In this document: positions 1-9,317 of the stretch, piece after piece | Numbering within the stretch: position 1 is the stretch's first letter | How the letters are laid out: each line of letters begins with the position of its first letter | Origin: Streptomyces sp. AcH 505 | GTDB lineage: Bacteria; Actinomycetota; Actinomycetes; Streptomycetales; Streptomycetaceae | Direction: 5' to 3' | Length of the DNA stretch: 39,162 nucleotides | Assembly (NCBI RefSeq): GCF_000818175.1 | Contig: NZ_JTIY01000001.1 | Location: 6,192,530-6,231,691, forward strand | Made by a program: the position numbers and the translations under genes | The notes under the pieces: model-generated | Database searches by the model: none | Told to the model about the DNA's origin: nothing | The model's input: the letters and a program-made list of their open reading frames with translations, nothing else

Positions 1-866
1 CCCCCCGTCTGCTGTGGCTGACGGTCCCCTCCCTGGTGTGGTTCGCGGTCTTCTCGGTGGGACCGCTGGTGGCGATGTTCGTCATCGCCACCCTGCGCTG
101 GAAGGGCCTCATCTACGACCCCGGTTACGTCGGCACCGACAACATCCGGCACGTCTTCGGCGATCCGGTCTTCCTCGAAGCGCTGCGCAACAGCGCCGTA
201 CAGGTCGCCGTCGTCATACCGGTGATGATCCCGCTGGCCTTCATGCTCGGCTACCACCTCAGCACCCGACCGCGCGGCTACCGTCTGCTGTCCGTGCTGT
301 ACTTCTCGCCCGGGCTGATCTCCATCTCCATCACGGGGATGATCTTCTACGGGGTGCTGTCGCCGAACGGCGGCGCCAACGGCCTGCTGAGAGCAGTGGG
401 TCTGGAGTCGCTGGCACACTCCTGGCTCGCCGACCCGAGCACCGCCCTGCCCAGCCTGATCGTCATCGACCTGTGGCGCGGCATCGGCTGGACCGCCGTG
501 CTGTTCGCCTCCCGGCTGGCCGGTGTCCCCGGCGATGTGATCGAGGCCGCCAGGATCGACGGCGCCGGACGCTTCCGCATCATGTGGCAGATCACCTTCC
601 CGATGGTGAAGGACTACGTCCGCACGCTCACGATGCTCCAGTTCCTCTGGACGCTGTTCACCTCCGCCGCGCTGATCCTGCTGCTCACGAAGGGCGGCCC
701 CGGCACCTCGTCCACCACCTTGTCGTACCTGGTGTACGCGAAGGCCTTCTCGCAGAGCGACCTCGGCTACAGCCAGGTCGTCGGTGTCGTCCTGCTGCTG
801 GTCGGCGTCGCGGGGATGCTGCTGATCCGGGTGCTGCTGCGCAATCCCCAGGAGAAGATCCGATGA
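1..866 (+). CDS. Sugar ABC transporter permease (MalF/UgpA type), 5' end cut by window
   Basis: Inner-membrane permease of a CUT1-type carbohydrate ABC importer. The reading frame is open from base 3, so the true start lies upstream; a GTG at 36 is internal. About 287 residues are visible. They show hydrophobic membrane segments and, near nt 540-600, the EAA loop ([15 protein letters not shown], then PMVK) that contacts the ATPase in binding-protein-dependent permeases. The stop overlaps the next start as ATGA (863-866), so the two permeases are translationally coupled. The binding-protein gene is probably just left of the window. No ATPase gene is present here, as is usual in Streptomyces, where a shared MsiK-type ATPase serves many sugar importers (family knowledge). 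The substrate is inferred from the coupled beta-mannosidase to be a mannoside oligosaccharide, but this is not proven. Confidence 0.93.
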   Translation, partial: PRLLWLTVPSLVWFAVFSVGPLVAMFVIATLRWKGLIYDPGYVGTDNIRHVFGDPVFLEALRNSAVQVAVVIPVMIPLAFMLGYHLSTRPRGYRLLSVLYFSPGLISISITGMIFYGVLSPNGGANGLLRAVGLESLAHSWLADPSTALPSLIVIDLWRGIGWTAVLFASRLAGVPGDVIEAARIDGAGRFRIMWQITFPMVKDYVRTLTMLQFLWTLFTSAALILLLTKGGPGTSSTTLSYLVYAKAFSQSDLGYSQVVGVVLLLVGVAGMLLIRVLLRNPQEKIR

Positions 867-1735
867 CCGCCCCCGTCCGTCTCGTACGGCGCTCGCGTCC
901 CGTACGGCGCTCCCGGCGCGGCGGCTCGGGACCGCTCGCCGTCCCGCTGTCCTGGCTGTACGCGCTGTTGCTCGCCGCGCCGCTCTTCTACCTCGCGGTG
1001 AGCGCGCTCAAGACCAACATCGAGATCTTCAACCGTCCCTTCGCGCTGCCCGAGCACTGGCTGTGGCACAACTTCCGCACCGCCTGGCGCACCGCGGACC
1101 TCGGGCAGGCCCTGCTGAACTCCCTGCTGATCTCCGCCGTCGCGATCGTGCTGACACTGGGCCTCGCGCTGCCCGCGTCCTTCGCACTCGCCCGGCTGGA
1201 CAACCGGCTCTCGCGGCTGGTCACCGGCACCTTCTCGGTGGGCTTCCTGATCCCGCCGTTCGCGGCGCTGATCCCCACCGTGATCCTCGCGATCAAGCTG
1301 CACATGTTCTACACGCGCGAGTTCCAGATGCTCTTCCTGCCGGCCGGCGCACTGCCGCTGTCGGTGCTGCTGCTCACACAGTTCATGAGGACCGTGCCGC
1401 CTGCCCTGGTGGAGTCCGCGGCGCTGGACGGCGCGGGCAACTGGCGGCTGCTGGTCAACGTGTTCATCCCGATCGCGATGCCCGGCGTGGTCAGCGTGAC
1501 GATCCTGCAACTGCTCACCTTCTGGAACGAGTACCTCTTCTCACTCACCATCACCGGCACCGCACCCGGGGTCCGCACCGCCCAGGTGGCGCTGCCCACC
1601 CTGATCTCCGACTCGACCGACTTCGGCGTGCTCACCGCCGGCACCGTGCTGACACTTCTGCCGGTGTACGTCGCCTACTCGCTCGCCAGCCGCCGTATGC
1701 AGGAAGCACTCACCGCAGGAGCAGTCAAGGGATGA
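863..1735 (+). CDS. Sugar ABC transporter permease (MalG/UgpE type)
   Basis: Second permease of the CUT1 sugar importer, 290 residues. The start is the ATG that overlaps the upstream stop by four bases. The N-terminus is Arg-rich and cytoplasmic ([14 protein letters not shown]), followed by a first membrane helix near residues 32-52. The EAA loop reads [14 protein letters not shown] followed by PIAMPG, at about residues 190-215, as expected for the MalG partner. Its own stop overlaps the ATG of the beta-mannosidase (1732-1735), so permease, permease and GH2 form one tightly coupled unit. Together they probably import and hydrolyse a short beta-mannoside. Family assignment is firm; the substrate is inferred from context only. 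Confidence 0.93.
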   Translation: MTAPVRLVRRSRPVRRSRRGGSGPLAVPLSWLYALLLAAPLFYLAVSALKTNIEIFNRPFALPEHWLWHNFRTAWRTADLGQALLNSLLISAVAIVLTLGLALPASFALARLDNRLSRLVTGTFSVGFLIPPFAALIPTVILAIKLHMFYTREFQMLFLPAGALPLSVLLLTQFMRTVPPALVESAALDGAGNWRLLVNVFIPIAMPGVVSVTILQLLTFWNEYLFSLTITGTAPGVRTAQVALPTLISDSTDFGVLTAGTVLTLLPVYVAYSLASRRMQEALTAGAVKG

Positions 1736-4344
1736 CACTCAGCACTGAACGCAGCACTGAACACAGCACGGGGACCGGCACGGCCGCCCGCGCCTCGGCG
1801 CCGAGGGCGACCCGCCACGACCTGGGCGGAGACTGGCAGTTGACCTGGCTGGCCGGCCCTGACGGCACGCCCGCCGAGGTCCGGGGCGCCGCGCTGGCCG
1901 CCCAGGTGCCCGGCGAGGTGCACACCGCACTGCTCGCGGCGGGCCACCTGACGGACCCGGACGTGGGGCTCGGCGAGCTGGCGCAGGACTGGGTGGGCCG
2001 CTCCCGGTGGTCCTACCGCCGCTCCTTCACCTTCACGCCCGCGCCGGGCGCCCGTACCGACCTGGTCGCCGACGGCCTGGACACGATCGCCGAGGTATAC
2101 GTCAACGGCCGGCACGTCGGCGGCGCCCGCGACCAGCACATCGCCTACCGCTGGCCGGTGGACGGTGTGCTGGAGCCGGGCGACAACACCGTCGAGGTGC
2201 GCTTCGCCTCCGCCTGGGACGCCGCTCTCGCCCATGAACGCGCGCACGGCCCGCTGCCCTCGCCGTACGACGAGCCGTACGCGCACATCCGCAAGTCGGC
2301 CGCCAACTTCGGCTGGGACTGGGGGCCGCACTACGTCACCGCCGGCATCTGGCGGGGCATCAGGCTGGAGACGTACGCGGGCCGCATCGACCACATACGC
2401 CCGCTGGTCCGGCTCGCGGCCGGGCACGGCGCCGCCGAGGTCGTCACGCACATACGGGTCGACGCCCCCGAAGGCGCCCGTGTCCAGGTCGAGTTGACCG
2501 CCCCGGACGGCCGTCCGGCGGCGGCCGCCACCGGCCAGGTCATGGGGGAGGAGACGGCGGTGACGCTCACCGTCGCCGACCCGGACCTGTGGTGGCCGGT
2601 GGGTCTGGGCGCCCAGCCGCTCTACCGGCTGACCGCCCGCCTCGACGCCTCGGACGGCGCGGTGCTGGACGAGGCGGCGGTACGCGTCGGGCTGCGCTCG
2701 GTCTCCGTCGACGAGAGCCCGGACGCACTCGGCACCCGCTGGGCCCTGGTCGTCAACGACCGCACCGTACGGGTCCGCGGCTACAACTGGATCCCCGACG
2801 ACACCCTCCCCAGCCGGGAGACACCGCAGCGCGTCGTCGCCCGTATCGACCAGGCCGTGGCCGGCAACGCCAACCTGCTCCGGGTGTGGGGCGGCGGCCA
2901 CTTCGCCGACGAGCACTTCCTGGACGCCTGCGACGAGCGGGGGCTGCTGGTCTGGCACGACTTCCTCTTCGCCTGCGCCGCCTACTGCGAGGACGAGGAG
3001 ACAGCGGCGCTCGTCACGACGGAGGCCGAGCAGGCGGTGGCCAGGATGTCCCCGCACCCGAGCCTGGTGGTGTGGTGCGGCGGCAACGAGACGGTGCTCG
3101 GCCGGCACCACTGGGGGTGGACCGACCAGATCGGCGAGCGCGGCTGGGGCGCGCACTACTACCTGGACGTCCTGCCCGGCGTACTGGCCCGGCTCGATCC
3201 GACCCGCCCGTACGTGCCCAACTCGCCCTGGTCCGGGGCTCTCGACGCGGACCCGACGACCGACACCCACGGTCTGAGCCATCTGTGGGACGCCTGGAAC
3301 GAGGCGGACTACGCGCACTACCGGGACCACGACCCGTCCTTCGTCGCCGAGATGGGGTGGTGCGGGCCCGCCGCCTGGACAACCCTGGAGCGGGTGCTCG
3401 ACGGGGAAACGCCTGGCCCGGCCTCATTGCTGACGCGGCATCACCTGCGGGCCATCGACGGTATGCACAAGCTGACCCGTGGCCTCCAGCCGCACGTGCC
3501 CACTCCCGCGGAGGGCGCGGACTGGCACTTCGCGACCCAGCTAGTACAGGCCCGGGCGGTCGCGGCGGGCGTGGAGTGGCTGCGGTCGCGGGAGCGGTGC
3601 GCGGGCGCTGTGGTGTGGCAGCTCAACGACTGTTGGCCGGCCATCAGTTGGTCGGCGGTCGACGTGGCGGGCATCGAGAAGCCGCTGTGGTACGCGCTCC
3701 GGCACTCGTTCGCGCCGCGGCTGGCGACCGTACAGCCCGCGAGCCCGGGCCCGGTCCATGATCCGACGGGCACGGCGGGCCTGGCGCTGACACTGGTCAA
3801 CGACTCGGCGGCGGACTGGACGCCGGACGTGTCGGCGTGCCGAGTCGCCCTGGACGGAAGGGAGTTGGCCCGTACCCGGCTCGCGGGAAGCTGCCCGGCG
3901 GGCGGTCTGCTCACCCTGCCGCTGGATCCGGCGGTGGCGGAACCGGCCGACCCGCACGCCGAGTTGCTGGTCGTGGACGCGGACGGGGTCCGTACGACCT
4001 GGGCCTACCGCCCGGGCCGCACCCTCGCCTCGCCCCCGCCGGCCCGTACGGTGACCACGTCCTGTGCCGACGGCGTGCTGGCCGTGACGGTGACAGCGGA
4101 GTCGGTGCTGCGCGACGTCTGCGTCTTCCCGGACCGGCTGGCCGTCGCGCTCGGCCTGCCCCCGCACGCCCTGACGTCCGACACGTCCCTGGTCACCCTC
4201 CTGCCGGGGGAGACCCATACCTTCCGCCTCACCACCCGGGACGGCAGCGCGCTGCGCGAGGCGAGGATTCCGGAGCCGGTGCTGAGAACGGCGGTCCGCT
4301 CGGCGGAGGAGCTGACCGGCCCAGATACCTCAGAGACCCGATGA
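1732..4344 (+). CDS. GH2 beta-mannosidase, cytoplasmic
   Basis: Exo-acting beta-mannosidase of glycoside hydrolase family 2 (870 residues, a normal length for the family). It removes terminal beta-D-mannose from oligosaccharides. No signal peptide is seen, so it should act inside the cell on sugars delivered by the coupled ABC permeases. An N-terminal jelly-roll domain (starting [11 protein letters not shown]) is followed by an immunoglobulin-like domain and the catalytic barrel ([18 protein letters not shown]). The probable acid/base is Glu453 in WCGGNE and the probable nucleophile is Glu540 in VAEMGW, both at the positions expected for beta-mannosidases. The start ATG overlaps the permease stop by four bases. 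A beta-galactosidase or glucosaminidase is less likely, because the RVWGGG and W-x-GGNE pattern is typical of mannosidases. Confidence 0.92.
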   Translation: MTLSTERSTEHSTGTGTAARASAPRATRHDLGGDWQLTWLAGPDGTPAEVRGAALAAQVPGEVHTALLAAGHLTDPDVGLGELAQDWVGRSRWSYRRSFTFTPAPGARTDLVADGLDTIAEVYVNGRHVGGARDQHIAYRWPVDGVLEPGDNTVEVRFASAWDAALAHERAHGPLPSPYDEPYAHIRKSAANFGWDWGPHYVTAGIWRGIRLETYAGRIDHIRPLVRLAAGHGAAEVVTHIRVDAPEGARVQVELTAPDGRPAAAATGQVMGEETAVTLTVADPDLWWPVGLGAQPLYRLTARLDASDGAVLDEAAVRVGLRSVSVDESPDALGTRWALVVNDRTVRVRGYNWIPDDTLPSRETPQRVVARIDQAVAGNANLLRVWGGGHFADEHFLDACDERGLLVWHDFLFACAAYCEDEETAALVTTEAEQAVARMSPHPSLVVWCGGNETVLGRHHWGWTDQIGERGWGAHYYLDVLPGVLARLDPTRPYVPNSPWSGALDADPTTDTHGLSHLWDAWNEADYAHYRDHDPSFVAEMGWCGPAAWTTLERVLDGETPGPASLLTRHHLRAIDGMHKLTRGLQPHVPTPAEGADWHFATQLVQARAVAAGVEWLRSRERCAGAVVWQLNDCWPAISWSAVDVAGIEKPLWYALRHSFAPRLATVQPASPGPVHDPTGTAGLALTLVNDSAADWTPDVSACRVALDGRELARTRLAGSCPAGGLLTLPLDPAVAEPADPHAELLVVDADGVRTTWAYRPGRTLASPPPARTVTTSCADGVLAVTVTAESVLRDVCVFPDRLAVALGLPPHALTSDTSLVTLLPGETHTFRLTTRDGSALREARIPEPVLRTAVRSAEELTGPDTSETR

Positions 4345-4382
4345 ATCGCCGTCGCTCGTGCGAATCGCCTATGCGCGGGCCC

Positions 4383-4411
4383 TTGACCGGGGATACGGCC
4401 AGATCGAGTAT
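4383..4411 (+). promoter_or_regulatory. Candidate promoter of the GH141-like gene
   Basis: TTGACC at 4383-4388 is a good -35. A weak -10 (GAGTAT, 4406-4411) follows after 17 bp. Transcription would begin near 4417, directly before the palindrome at 4419-4429. The -10 match is poor, so this is a suggestion only. Confidence 0.3.
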
Positions 4412-4418
4412 GCATCAG

Positions 4419-4429
4419 ACATCGGATGT
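4419..4429. promoter_or_regulatory. Operator-like palindrome ACATCGGATGT
   Basis: This is a perfect 11-bp palindrome with one central base (ACATC-G-GATGT). It lies about 128 bp upstream of the GH141-like start and just downstream of a candidate promoter. The core CATCGGATG recurs twice in front of the GH29 gene (14810-14818 and 14884-14892) and was not noticed elsewhere in the window. It is probably the binding site of a regulator shared by these secreted hydrolases; the regulator is not identified. Confidence 0.5.
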
Positions 4430-4470
4430 AAGTGACGGTCAGGCGCCCCCCGCTCGCCCCCCACCTCGCT

Positions 4471-4529
4471 CGCCGGAGGCACCCTCCCGGACGCAGGCCG
4501 GTCTTTCGCCGGCGGCTGGTCCTCCGGCG
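4471..4529 (+). promoter_or_regulatory. Nested stem-loop in the 5' leader of the GH141-like gene
   Basis: The outer stem pairs CGCCGGAGG (4471-4479) with CCTCCGGCG (4521-4529). An inner stem pairs GCCGG (4497-4501) with CCGGC (4509-4513). The structure ends 14 bases before the ribosome binding site GGAAGGA (4543-4549). It may stabilise the leader or act as an attenuator. High GC makes chance hairpins common, so confidence is low. Confidence 0.25.
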
Positions 4530-4556
4530 GCCGCAACGCTTCGGAAGGACCCGCCC

Positions 4557-7229
4557 GTGTCCCCACAAGGTTCGATCACGCGGAGACTGCTGCGCCGCTT
4601 CGGCCCGATCGCGGCAGCCCTCGGTCTGGTTCTGGCGGCGCCCGTGGTCCAGTCCGCCACCGCCGCACCCGCCGTGACGCTGTACGCGTCGCCGTCCGGG
4701 ACGGGTTCGACCTGTTCCTCCGCGTCCCCGTGTGCGCTGCCCGGTGCCCAGCAGGCGGTACGCACCCGTCTTGCCGCTGAGCCGTCGGCGGACGTAACCG
4801 TCCTGCTGGCCGACGGTGTGTACCGCTTGTCGAGCACCTGGTCCCTCGGCCCTGCGGACTCAGGCACGCCGGGCCACCCCGTGGTGTGGCGGTCGGCGCC
4901 CGGCGCGCATCCGGTGATCTCGGGAGCCTCGCAGGTCACCGGATGGACGCAGCGCGGATCGAGCGGGGTGTGGTCCGCTCCCGTACCCAGCGGCAGCGAC
5001 AGCCGCCAGTTGTACGTCGGCGGCCATGCCGCCCCGATCGCGCAGGCGACCCCGGCGAGCCTGGGATTCCGGGGTTCGTGGACCGGATCGTCCACGGGCT
5101 ACACGATCTCCGGCGACGCGGCGGCGATGGCGTGGTTCGGCTCGCTGACCGCGAGCCAGGTGGCGGGAGTCGAGTTCGACTACCCCGGCGGCAACGGGCC
5201 CTGGACCGAGTCGAGATGCCGGGTCGCGAGCTTCTCCGCCTCGACCGGAACGCTGAAGATGAGCCAGCCGTGCTGGACCAATGTGACCGCGCGGGCGTCC
5301 TTCGCGCAAGGCAGTGGTGGCCTGCCGTCCATGTCGACCAGCACGATGCCCGCGCTCGTCGAGAACGCGCAGACGCTGCTCGGTTCCGGGCAGTGGTTCC
5401 TGGACGGCGCGGGCGGCACGCTCTCCTACAAGCCCGCCGCGGGCCGGCAGATGTCGGCCCTCGACGTGGAACTGCCGCGTCTTGAGTCCCTGGTGCGTGG
5501 CGCGGGTACGCTCGCGGCGCCCGTGCACGACATCACCTTCAGCGGCCTGCAGTTCTCGTTCGCGACCTGGAACGCCCCGTCCACCAGCGCCGGGTTCTCC
5601 GACGTGCAGAGCAATCTGCGGATGACCGGCGCGAACAACCAGGGCATGTGCGGGTTCTCCACTCCTGCGGGAAGCTGCCCCTGGGGGGCGCTGACCCAGC
5701 CCCTGGCGAACGTCTCGTTCACCGCGTCCAAGAACATCACGTTCACCGGCAACCGGTTCGCCGAACTCGGCGGCGCGGGACTGAACGTGATGTACGGAGC
5801 GGCCAACACCCTCATTCAGGGGAACGAGTTCACCGACATCGCCTCCACGGCGATCCTCCTCGGCTGCACCTACGACCCACTGCCGACCGACTCGTCCGAG
5901 GCAGTGGGGATCAAGCAGAACTGCACCCCCGAGGGGGCGAACGACAACACCGCGATCGGCACCAACGAGATCCTGACCGGCACCACCGTGGCGGACAACG
6001 TCATCCATCACATCGGCACCGACTACTCCTCGGCGAGCGGCATCACCCTGCTGTTCTCCCAGCACACCACCATCACCCGGAACAACCTGTACGACCTGCC
6101 GTACACCGGCATCACGGCCGGAGTCGTCCAGGGCCATGTCGACCAGGCGAGCACCCCGCAGAACAGCACGAACATCAACAGCTCGAACACCATCAGCGAC
6201 AACATCTTCCACGACTACCTGTCCGTCCGCAGCGACGGCGGCGCCATCTATGTCGAGGGGCATCAGGCGCAGTACGTGTACCAGGCGGACGGAAAGACGA
6301 TCGACCCGGCGCAGACCCTGGCCAAGGGCCTTCAGGTCACGGGCAACATCGCGTACGACGGCCCGTCGACCAACTTCACGTACTACGACGACGCGGGGTC
6401 CGAATGGGTCAACTGGCAAGGGAACGTGGCCTTCGGCGCGGGCGCCAGCTCCCAGGGCGGCTGCAGCCCGACGGGCCACTTCTGGATCACCGGCAACTAC
6501 TTCTCGGCCGGCGTCCAGTCCTACCCGTGCGCCCAGCCGGTCGACACGCACGTGAGCGGGAACACCACCATCCCCGCCACCCCCAAGCCGGCCGACATCC
6601 CCAACGCCCTGCTGCGCGCGGCGGGCGCGGGCTCCGGCTCCTTCACACCGGTCCTCTCCGTACCCGCGAGCATCTTCTACGTGTCACCCACGGCCAACGC
6701 GACGCAGGTCATCGTCGCTGGCGAGGGCTTCGGCCCGAGCACACCGGTGTACATCGGCACCACCCCGGTCAGCGACGTGACCCACCTGTCCAGCGGCTTC
6801 ATGATCGTCCCGATCCCGGCCGGCACCACGGCCGGGCAGATCTCCGTCACTCCCCAGGTGCCGGGCTCGATCCGGCTCAACGACGACGACAGCCGAATCA
6901 CCTACACCGGCTTCACGTACGCGGGCGGCCGCTCGTACGGTGACTACCGCGGCGACATCCACTACGCGACGGCCAACGGCGCGACCGCGTCGCTCACCTT
7001 CACCGGTACCACCGTCACGGTGTACGGCGAGCAGTACACCGACCAGGGAAACATCGGCGTCAGCGTCGACGGCGGCCCGCAGCAGGTCGTCACCACACTC
7101 CCGGGCGACGGCACACGACACGCCAACGCGGCGCTGTACACGTCCGGTTCGCTCTCGGCGGGCACCCTCACCGTCGTGGTGACGAAGCTGTCCGGCCAGT
7201 ACGCCACCCTCGACGGATTCACCGTGTAA
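4557..7229 (+). CDS. Secreted right-handed beta-helix protein, GH141-like (putative fucosidase/xylanase type)
   Basis: An 890-residue exported protein. The GTG start is chosen because GGAAGGA lies 7 bases before it and a signal peptide follows at once: RRLLRRF, a hydrophobic core, then cleavage near residues 35-37 (ATA/AP). The mature N-terminus (LYASPSGTG) and later phrases such as RQLYVGG, QWFLDG, LSYKPAAG and ITFSGLQF match the GH141 architecture as I remember it. That is a beta-helix with an inserted beta-sandwich; characterised members are an alpha-L-fucosidase and a xylanase. Many parallel-helix coils (ITFTGNRFAELGGAGL, TTITRNNLY) fill the middle. After about residue 700 there is an IPT/TIG-like stretch (VIVAGEGFG) and a terminal beta-sandwich that looks carbohydrate-binding (RSYGDYRGDIHY, ending LDGFTV). 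Secretion and fold are well supported; the enzymatic activity is inferred. A pectate-lyase-like role is the alternative. Confidence 0.75.
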   Translation: MSPQGSITRRLLRRFGPIAAALGLVLAAPVVQSATAAPAVTLYASPSGTGSTCSSASPCALPGAQQAVRTRLAAEPSADVTVLLADGVYRLSSTWSLGPADSGTPGHPVVWRSAPGAHPVISGASQVTGWTQRGSSGVWSAPVPSGSDSRQLYVGGHAAPIAQATPASLGFRGSWTGSSTGYTISGDAAAMAWFGSLTASQVAGVEFDYPGGNGPWTESRCRVASFSASTGTLKMSQPCWTNVTARASFAQGSGGLPSMSTSTMPALVENAQTLLGSGQWFLDGAGGTLSYKPAAGRQMSALDVELPRLESLVRGAGTLAAPVHDITFSGLQFSFATWNAPSTSAGFSDVQSNLRMTGANNQGMCGFSTPAGSCPWGALTQPLANVSFTASKNITFTGNRFAELGGAGLNVMYGAANTLIQGNEFTDIASTAILLGCTYDPLPTDSSEAVGIKQNCTPEGANDNTAIGTNEILTGTTVADNVIHHIGTDYSSASGITLLFSQHTTITRNNLYDLPYTGITAGVVQGHVDQASTPQNSTNINSSNTISDNIFHDYLSVRSDGGAIYVEGHQAQYVYQADGKTIDPAQTLAKGLQVTGNIAYDGPSTNFTYYDDAGSEWVNWQGNVAFGAGASSQGGCSPTGHFWITGNYFSAGVQSYPCAQPVDTHVSGNTTIPATPKPADIPNALLRAAGAGSGSFTPVLSVPASIFYVSPTANATQVIVAGEGFGPSTPVYIGTTPVSDVTHLSSGFMIVPIPAGTTAGQISVTPQVPGSIRLNDDDSRITYTGFTYAGGRSYGDYRGDIHYATANGATASLTFTGTTVTVYGEQYTDQGNIGVSVDGGPQQVVTTLPGDGTRHANAALYTSGSLSAGTLTVVVTKLSGQYATLDGFTV

Positions 7230-7252
7230 CGCCGGCCGTGGTCAGCGGCGTT
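7228..7252. terminator. Weak bidirectional terminator-like hairpin
   Basis: AACGCCG (7228-7234) pairs with CGGCGTT (7246-7252) around an 11-base loop. It sits between two convergent genes and overlaps both stop regions. There is no T-tract. It is plausible as a shared terminator of the GH141-like gene and the GntR gene. Confidence 0.3.
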
Positions 7253-7913
7253 CCTGGGACGACTGGATCTCCAGGTAGCGGCGCAGCGCCTGGCCCGCCT
7301 CGTGGACGTGGTGGCGGATGTGCTGTTCCGCTGCTCGGGGATCGCCTTGGAGGATCGCTTCCAGGATGGCCTCGTGTTCCTCCACCGCGACCGGGAGGCG
7401 GCCCGGGGCCTGGGCCGACAGGCGGTTGCCCAGACGGACCTGGGCTATCAGGTTCTCCGCGATGGGGATCAGCCGGCGGCTGCCCGAGCTCTCCCAGATC
7501 AGTCGGTGGAAGGCCAGGTCCAACTCCCCGTACGCGTGCAGGTTGTTCGCCTCGATCGCCTTGCGTTGCCTGGCCAGCAGCCGGCGCAACTGGGCCGCGA
7601 TCCGGTCGTGGTCGGGTGCGCCGGCCGTGCGGCGCGCCGCTATGCCGTCCAGGGCCTCGCGCAGCTCGTACAGCTCCAGCAGGTCGTCGGTGCTGACTTC
7701 GGGGACGAAGTAGCCGCGGTGCGGGACGGCCAGGAGGAAGCCCTCCCGTTCGAGCGCGGCCAGAGCCGCCTTGATGGGGGTCGGGCTGAGGCCGAGTTGT
7801 TCGGCCAAGGGGCGGACGGTGACGCGGGAGCCCGGGGGGAGGGTGCCGTCGAGGATGGCGGCCCGCAGATGGTCGTAGGCAGCCTTCAGCAATGTATGGC
7901 GCGGGACGGTCAT
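7242..7913 (-). CDS. GntR-family transcriptional regulator, FadR/FCD type
   Basis: A 223-residue DNA-binding regulator. Residues ~8-75 form the GntR winged helix (LKAAYDHLRAAILDGTLPPG, LAEQLGLSPTPIKAAL, LEREGFL). Residues ~85-210 form an all-helical FCD ligand domain (LYELREALDG, AYGELDLAFHRLI, EEHEAILEAI). The conserved Asp and His residues (D in ELDLAFH, H in EEHEAI and RHHVHE) suggest the usual metal/carboxylate site. The ATG at 7913 follows a G-rich Shine-Dalgarno (AAGGGGGG). It is the last gene of the minus-strand peptidase/amino-acid importer run and probably senses an amino acid or keto acid to control that operon. The ligand and operator are unknown; the AT-rich palindrome at 14014-14025 is one candidate site. 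Confidence 0.92.
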   Translation of the reverse strand: MTVPRHTLLKAAYDHLRAAILDGTLPPGSRVTVRPLAEQLGLSPTPIKAALAALEREGFLLAVPHRGYFVPEVSTDDLLELYELREALDGIAARRTAGAPDHDRIAAQLRRLLARQRKAIEANNLHAYGELDLAFHRLIWESSGSRRLIPIAENLIAQVRLGNRLSAQAPGRLPVAVEEHEAILEAILQGDPRAAEQHIRHHVHEAGQALRRYLEIQSSQERR

Positions 7914-7978
7914 CGTCGCCGGCACCCCCCTTTTATCCGTGACGGTGTCGGTACCGAGGACGCTGCTTCCCGGGCGCG

Positions 7979-8635
7979 TTACCGGAGTCTGCGTTCGTAC
8001 CAGCGGGACAGCAGCGTCAATGGTAGGCAGATGACGAAGAAGACGGCGAGTACGGCGCCGAGGATGGGTACGGCGTGGGACGAGCCGCCGGACAGGGTGA
8101 GCCGTTCGATGGAGCGTTGTGACGCTTCGAGGATGTCCAGCACCCCGATCACCGCCGCCAGCGAGGTCTGTTGGGTGAGGTTGACGACGAGTCCGATCAG
8201 CGGGGGCAGGGCCCGCCGGGCAGCCTGGGGCAGCAGGACGTGGCGCATGCGTCCCGTCCAGGAGAACCCCAGCGCCGCCGCTGCCTCGGACTGTCCGCGT
8301 GGCACCGACTGGACGGCGCCACGCACGACTTCGGCCATGTTGGCGCTGCCCCACAGGGACAGCCCCACGGCGGCGGCGACGAAGGTGTTCACCAGCAGTC
8401 CGATGACGGGCAGCACGAAGAAGATGAAGTACAGGATGATGATGATCGGCAGACCGCGCCAGAGTTCGACGTAGGCCCGGACCACCGCCCTGACCGGTCT
8501 GCTGGGCAGGGTCAGTACGGTGCCCAGCAGGGTGCCGATCACCAGACTGGCGGCGATGCTGACGAGCGCCAGCAGCGCGGTTTCGCGCAGACCGGTGGCG
8601 AGGTAACTGGCGACAGGTCCGACCCAGGCGGGCAT
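7979..8635 (-). CDS. Amino acid ABC transporter permease (HisM/GlnP type), second subunit
   Basis: A 218-residue inner-membrane permease of a polar amino acid (PAAT) importer. The N-terminal TETR-like helix (ATGLRETALLALVSIAAS), the ELWRGLPIIIILYFIFF segment and the EAA loop (SEAAAALGFSWTGRMRHVLLPQA) are typical of the HisMQ family. The start ATG shares one base with the stop of the upstream permease (TGATG at 8633-8637), so the two are translationally coupled, and they probably form a heterodimer. The gene ends with TAA about 65 bases before the GntR regulator. Amino acid specificity cannot be read from the permease. Confidence 0.93.
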   Translation of the reverse strand: MPAWVGPVASYLATGLRETALLALVSIAASLVIGTLLGTVLTLPSRPVRAVVRAYVELWRGLPIIIILYFIFFVLPVIGLLVNTFVAAAVGLSLWGSANMAEVVRGAVQSVPRGQSEAAAALGFSWTGRMRHVLLPQAARRALPPLIGLVVNLTQQTSLAAVIGVLDILEASQRSIERLTLSGGSSHAVPILGAVLAVFFVICLPLTLLSRWYERRLR

Positions 8636-9315
8636 CAGTGTTCTCCCGGTATCGCGAAGCGGCGTTCGACGGCCCCGGCGCCCAGCGACATGAGCCAGAC
8701 AAGACCGAGGTAGACGACACCGATGGCGAGGAACATCTCGAAGGTCCGGAAGGTGACGGCGACGATGTTGACCGCCGTCTCGGTGAGTTCGGGATAGCTG
8801 ATCGCCACCATGAACGACGAGTTCTTGAAGACGGAGATGAGGGTGTTGGTGACCGACGGCACCGCGATCCGGGCGCCGAGGGGCAGTGTGACGTGCCGGA
8901 AGGCGGCCAGCCGCGGGAAGCCGAGGGCCCGCCCCGCGTCGGCGTAGCCGCCTTCGACCGCCTCGAAGCCGGCCCGGAAGTTCTCCACGTTGTACGCGCC
9001 GCCCCACAGGACCAGTGACAGCCAGCCGACGGTGAAACCGTCGAGCCGCAGCCCGATGTCGGGCAGCGCGAAGAAGAGGAAGAAGATCTGCACCAGGAGC
9101 GGGGTGTTGCGGAACACCTCGACGTAGACCGTGACGAGTTGCCGGGCGACCGGTGTCCGGAGCGCGCCGATCGCACCGAGCAGTACACCAACGAGCAGGG
9201 CGCCGGCCATGCCGATGGCGCTGATGGCCAGCGTCCGCAGCAGGCCGGTGCCCAGCTCGCCCAGATGGTCGACGATGAAGCCCGCGTCGAAGTGGTAGCC
9301 GGAAGTCTCGGGCAT
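8635..9315 (-). CDS. Amino acid ABC transporter permease (HisQ/GlnP type), first subunit
   Basis: A 226-residue membrane permease. It has the family signature FRNTPLLVQIFFLFFALP and the EAA loop AGRALGFPRLAAFRHVTLP. The start is chosen as the ATG at 9315, two bases after the stop of the binding-protein gene. A GTG at 9324 (adding M-L-T) would overlap that stop and is also possible; neither has a clear Shine-Dalgarno, so translation is probably coupled to the upstream gene. It pairs with the permease at 7979-8635 in the same operon. Confidence 0.92.
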   Translation of the reverse strand: MPETSGYHFDAGFIVDHLGELGTGLLRTLAISAIGMAGALLVGVLLGAIGALRTPVARQLVTVYVEVFRNTPLLVQIFFLFFALPDIGLRLDGFTVGWLSLVLWGGAYNVENFRAGFEAVEGGYADAGRALGFPRLAAFRHVTLPLGARIAVPSVTNTLISVFKNSSFMVAISYPELTETAVNIVAVTFRTFEMFLAIGVVYLGLVWLMSLGAGAVERRFAIPGEH

Positions 9316-9317
9316 GG

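Noticed and set aside
1675..3330. Long minus-strand open frame opposite the GH2 gene
   Set aside because: It has no recognisable domain, is rich in Arg/Val/Gly, and lies exactly opposite a gene with catalytic motifs. This is a normal artefact of high-GC coding DNA.
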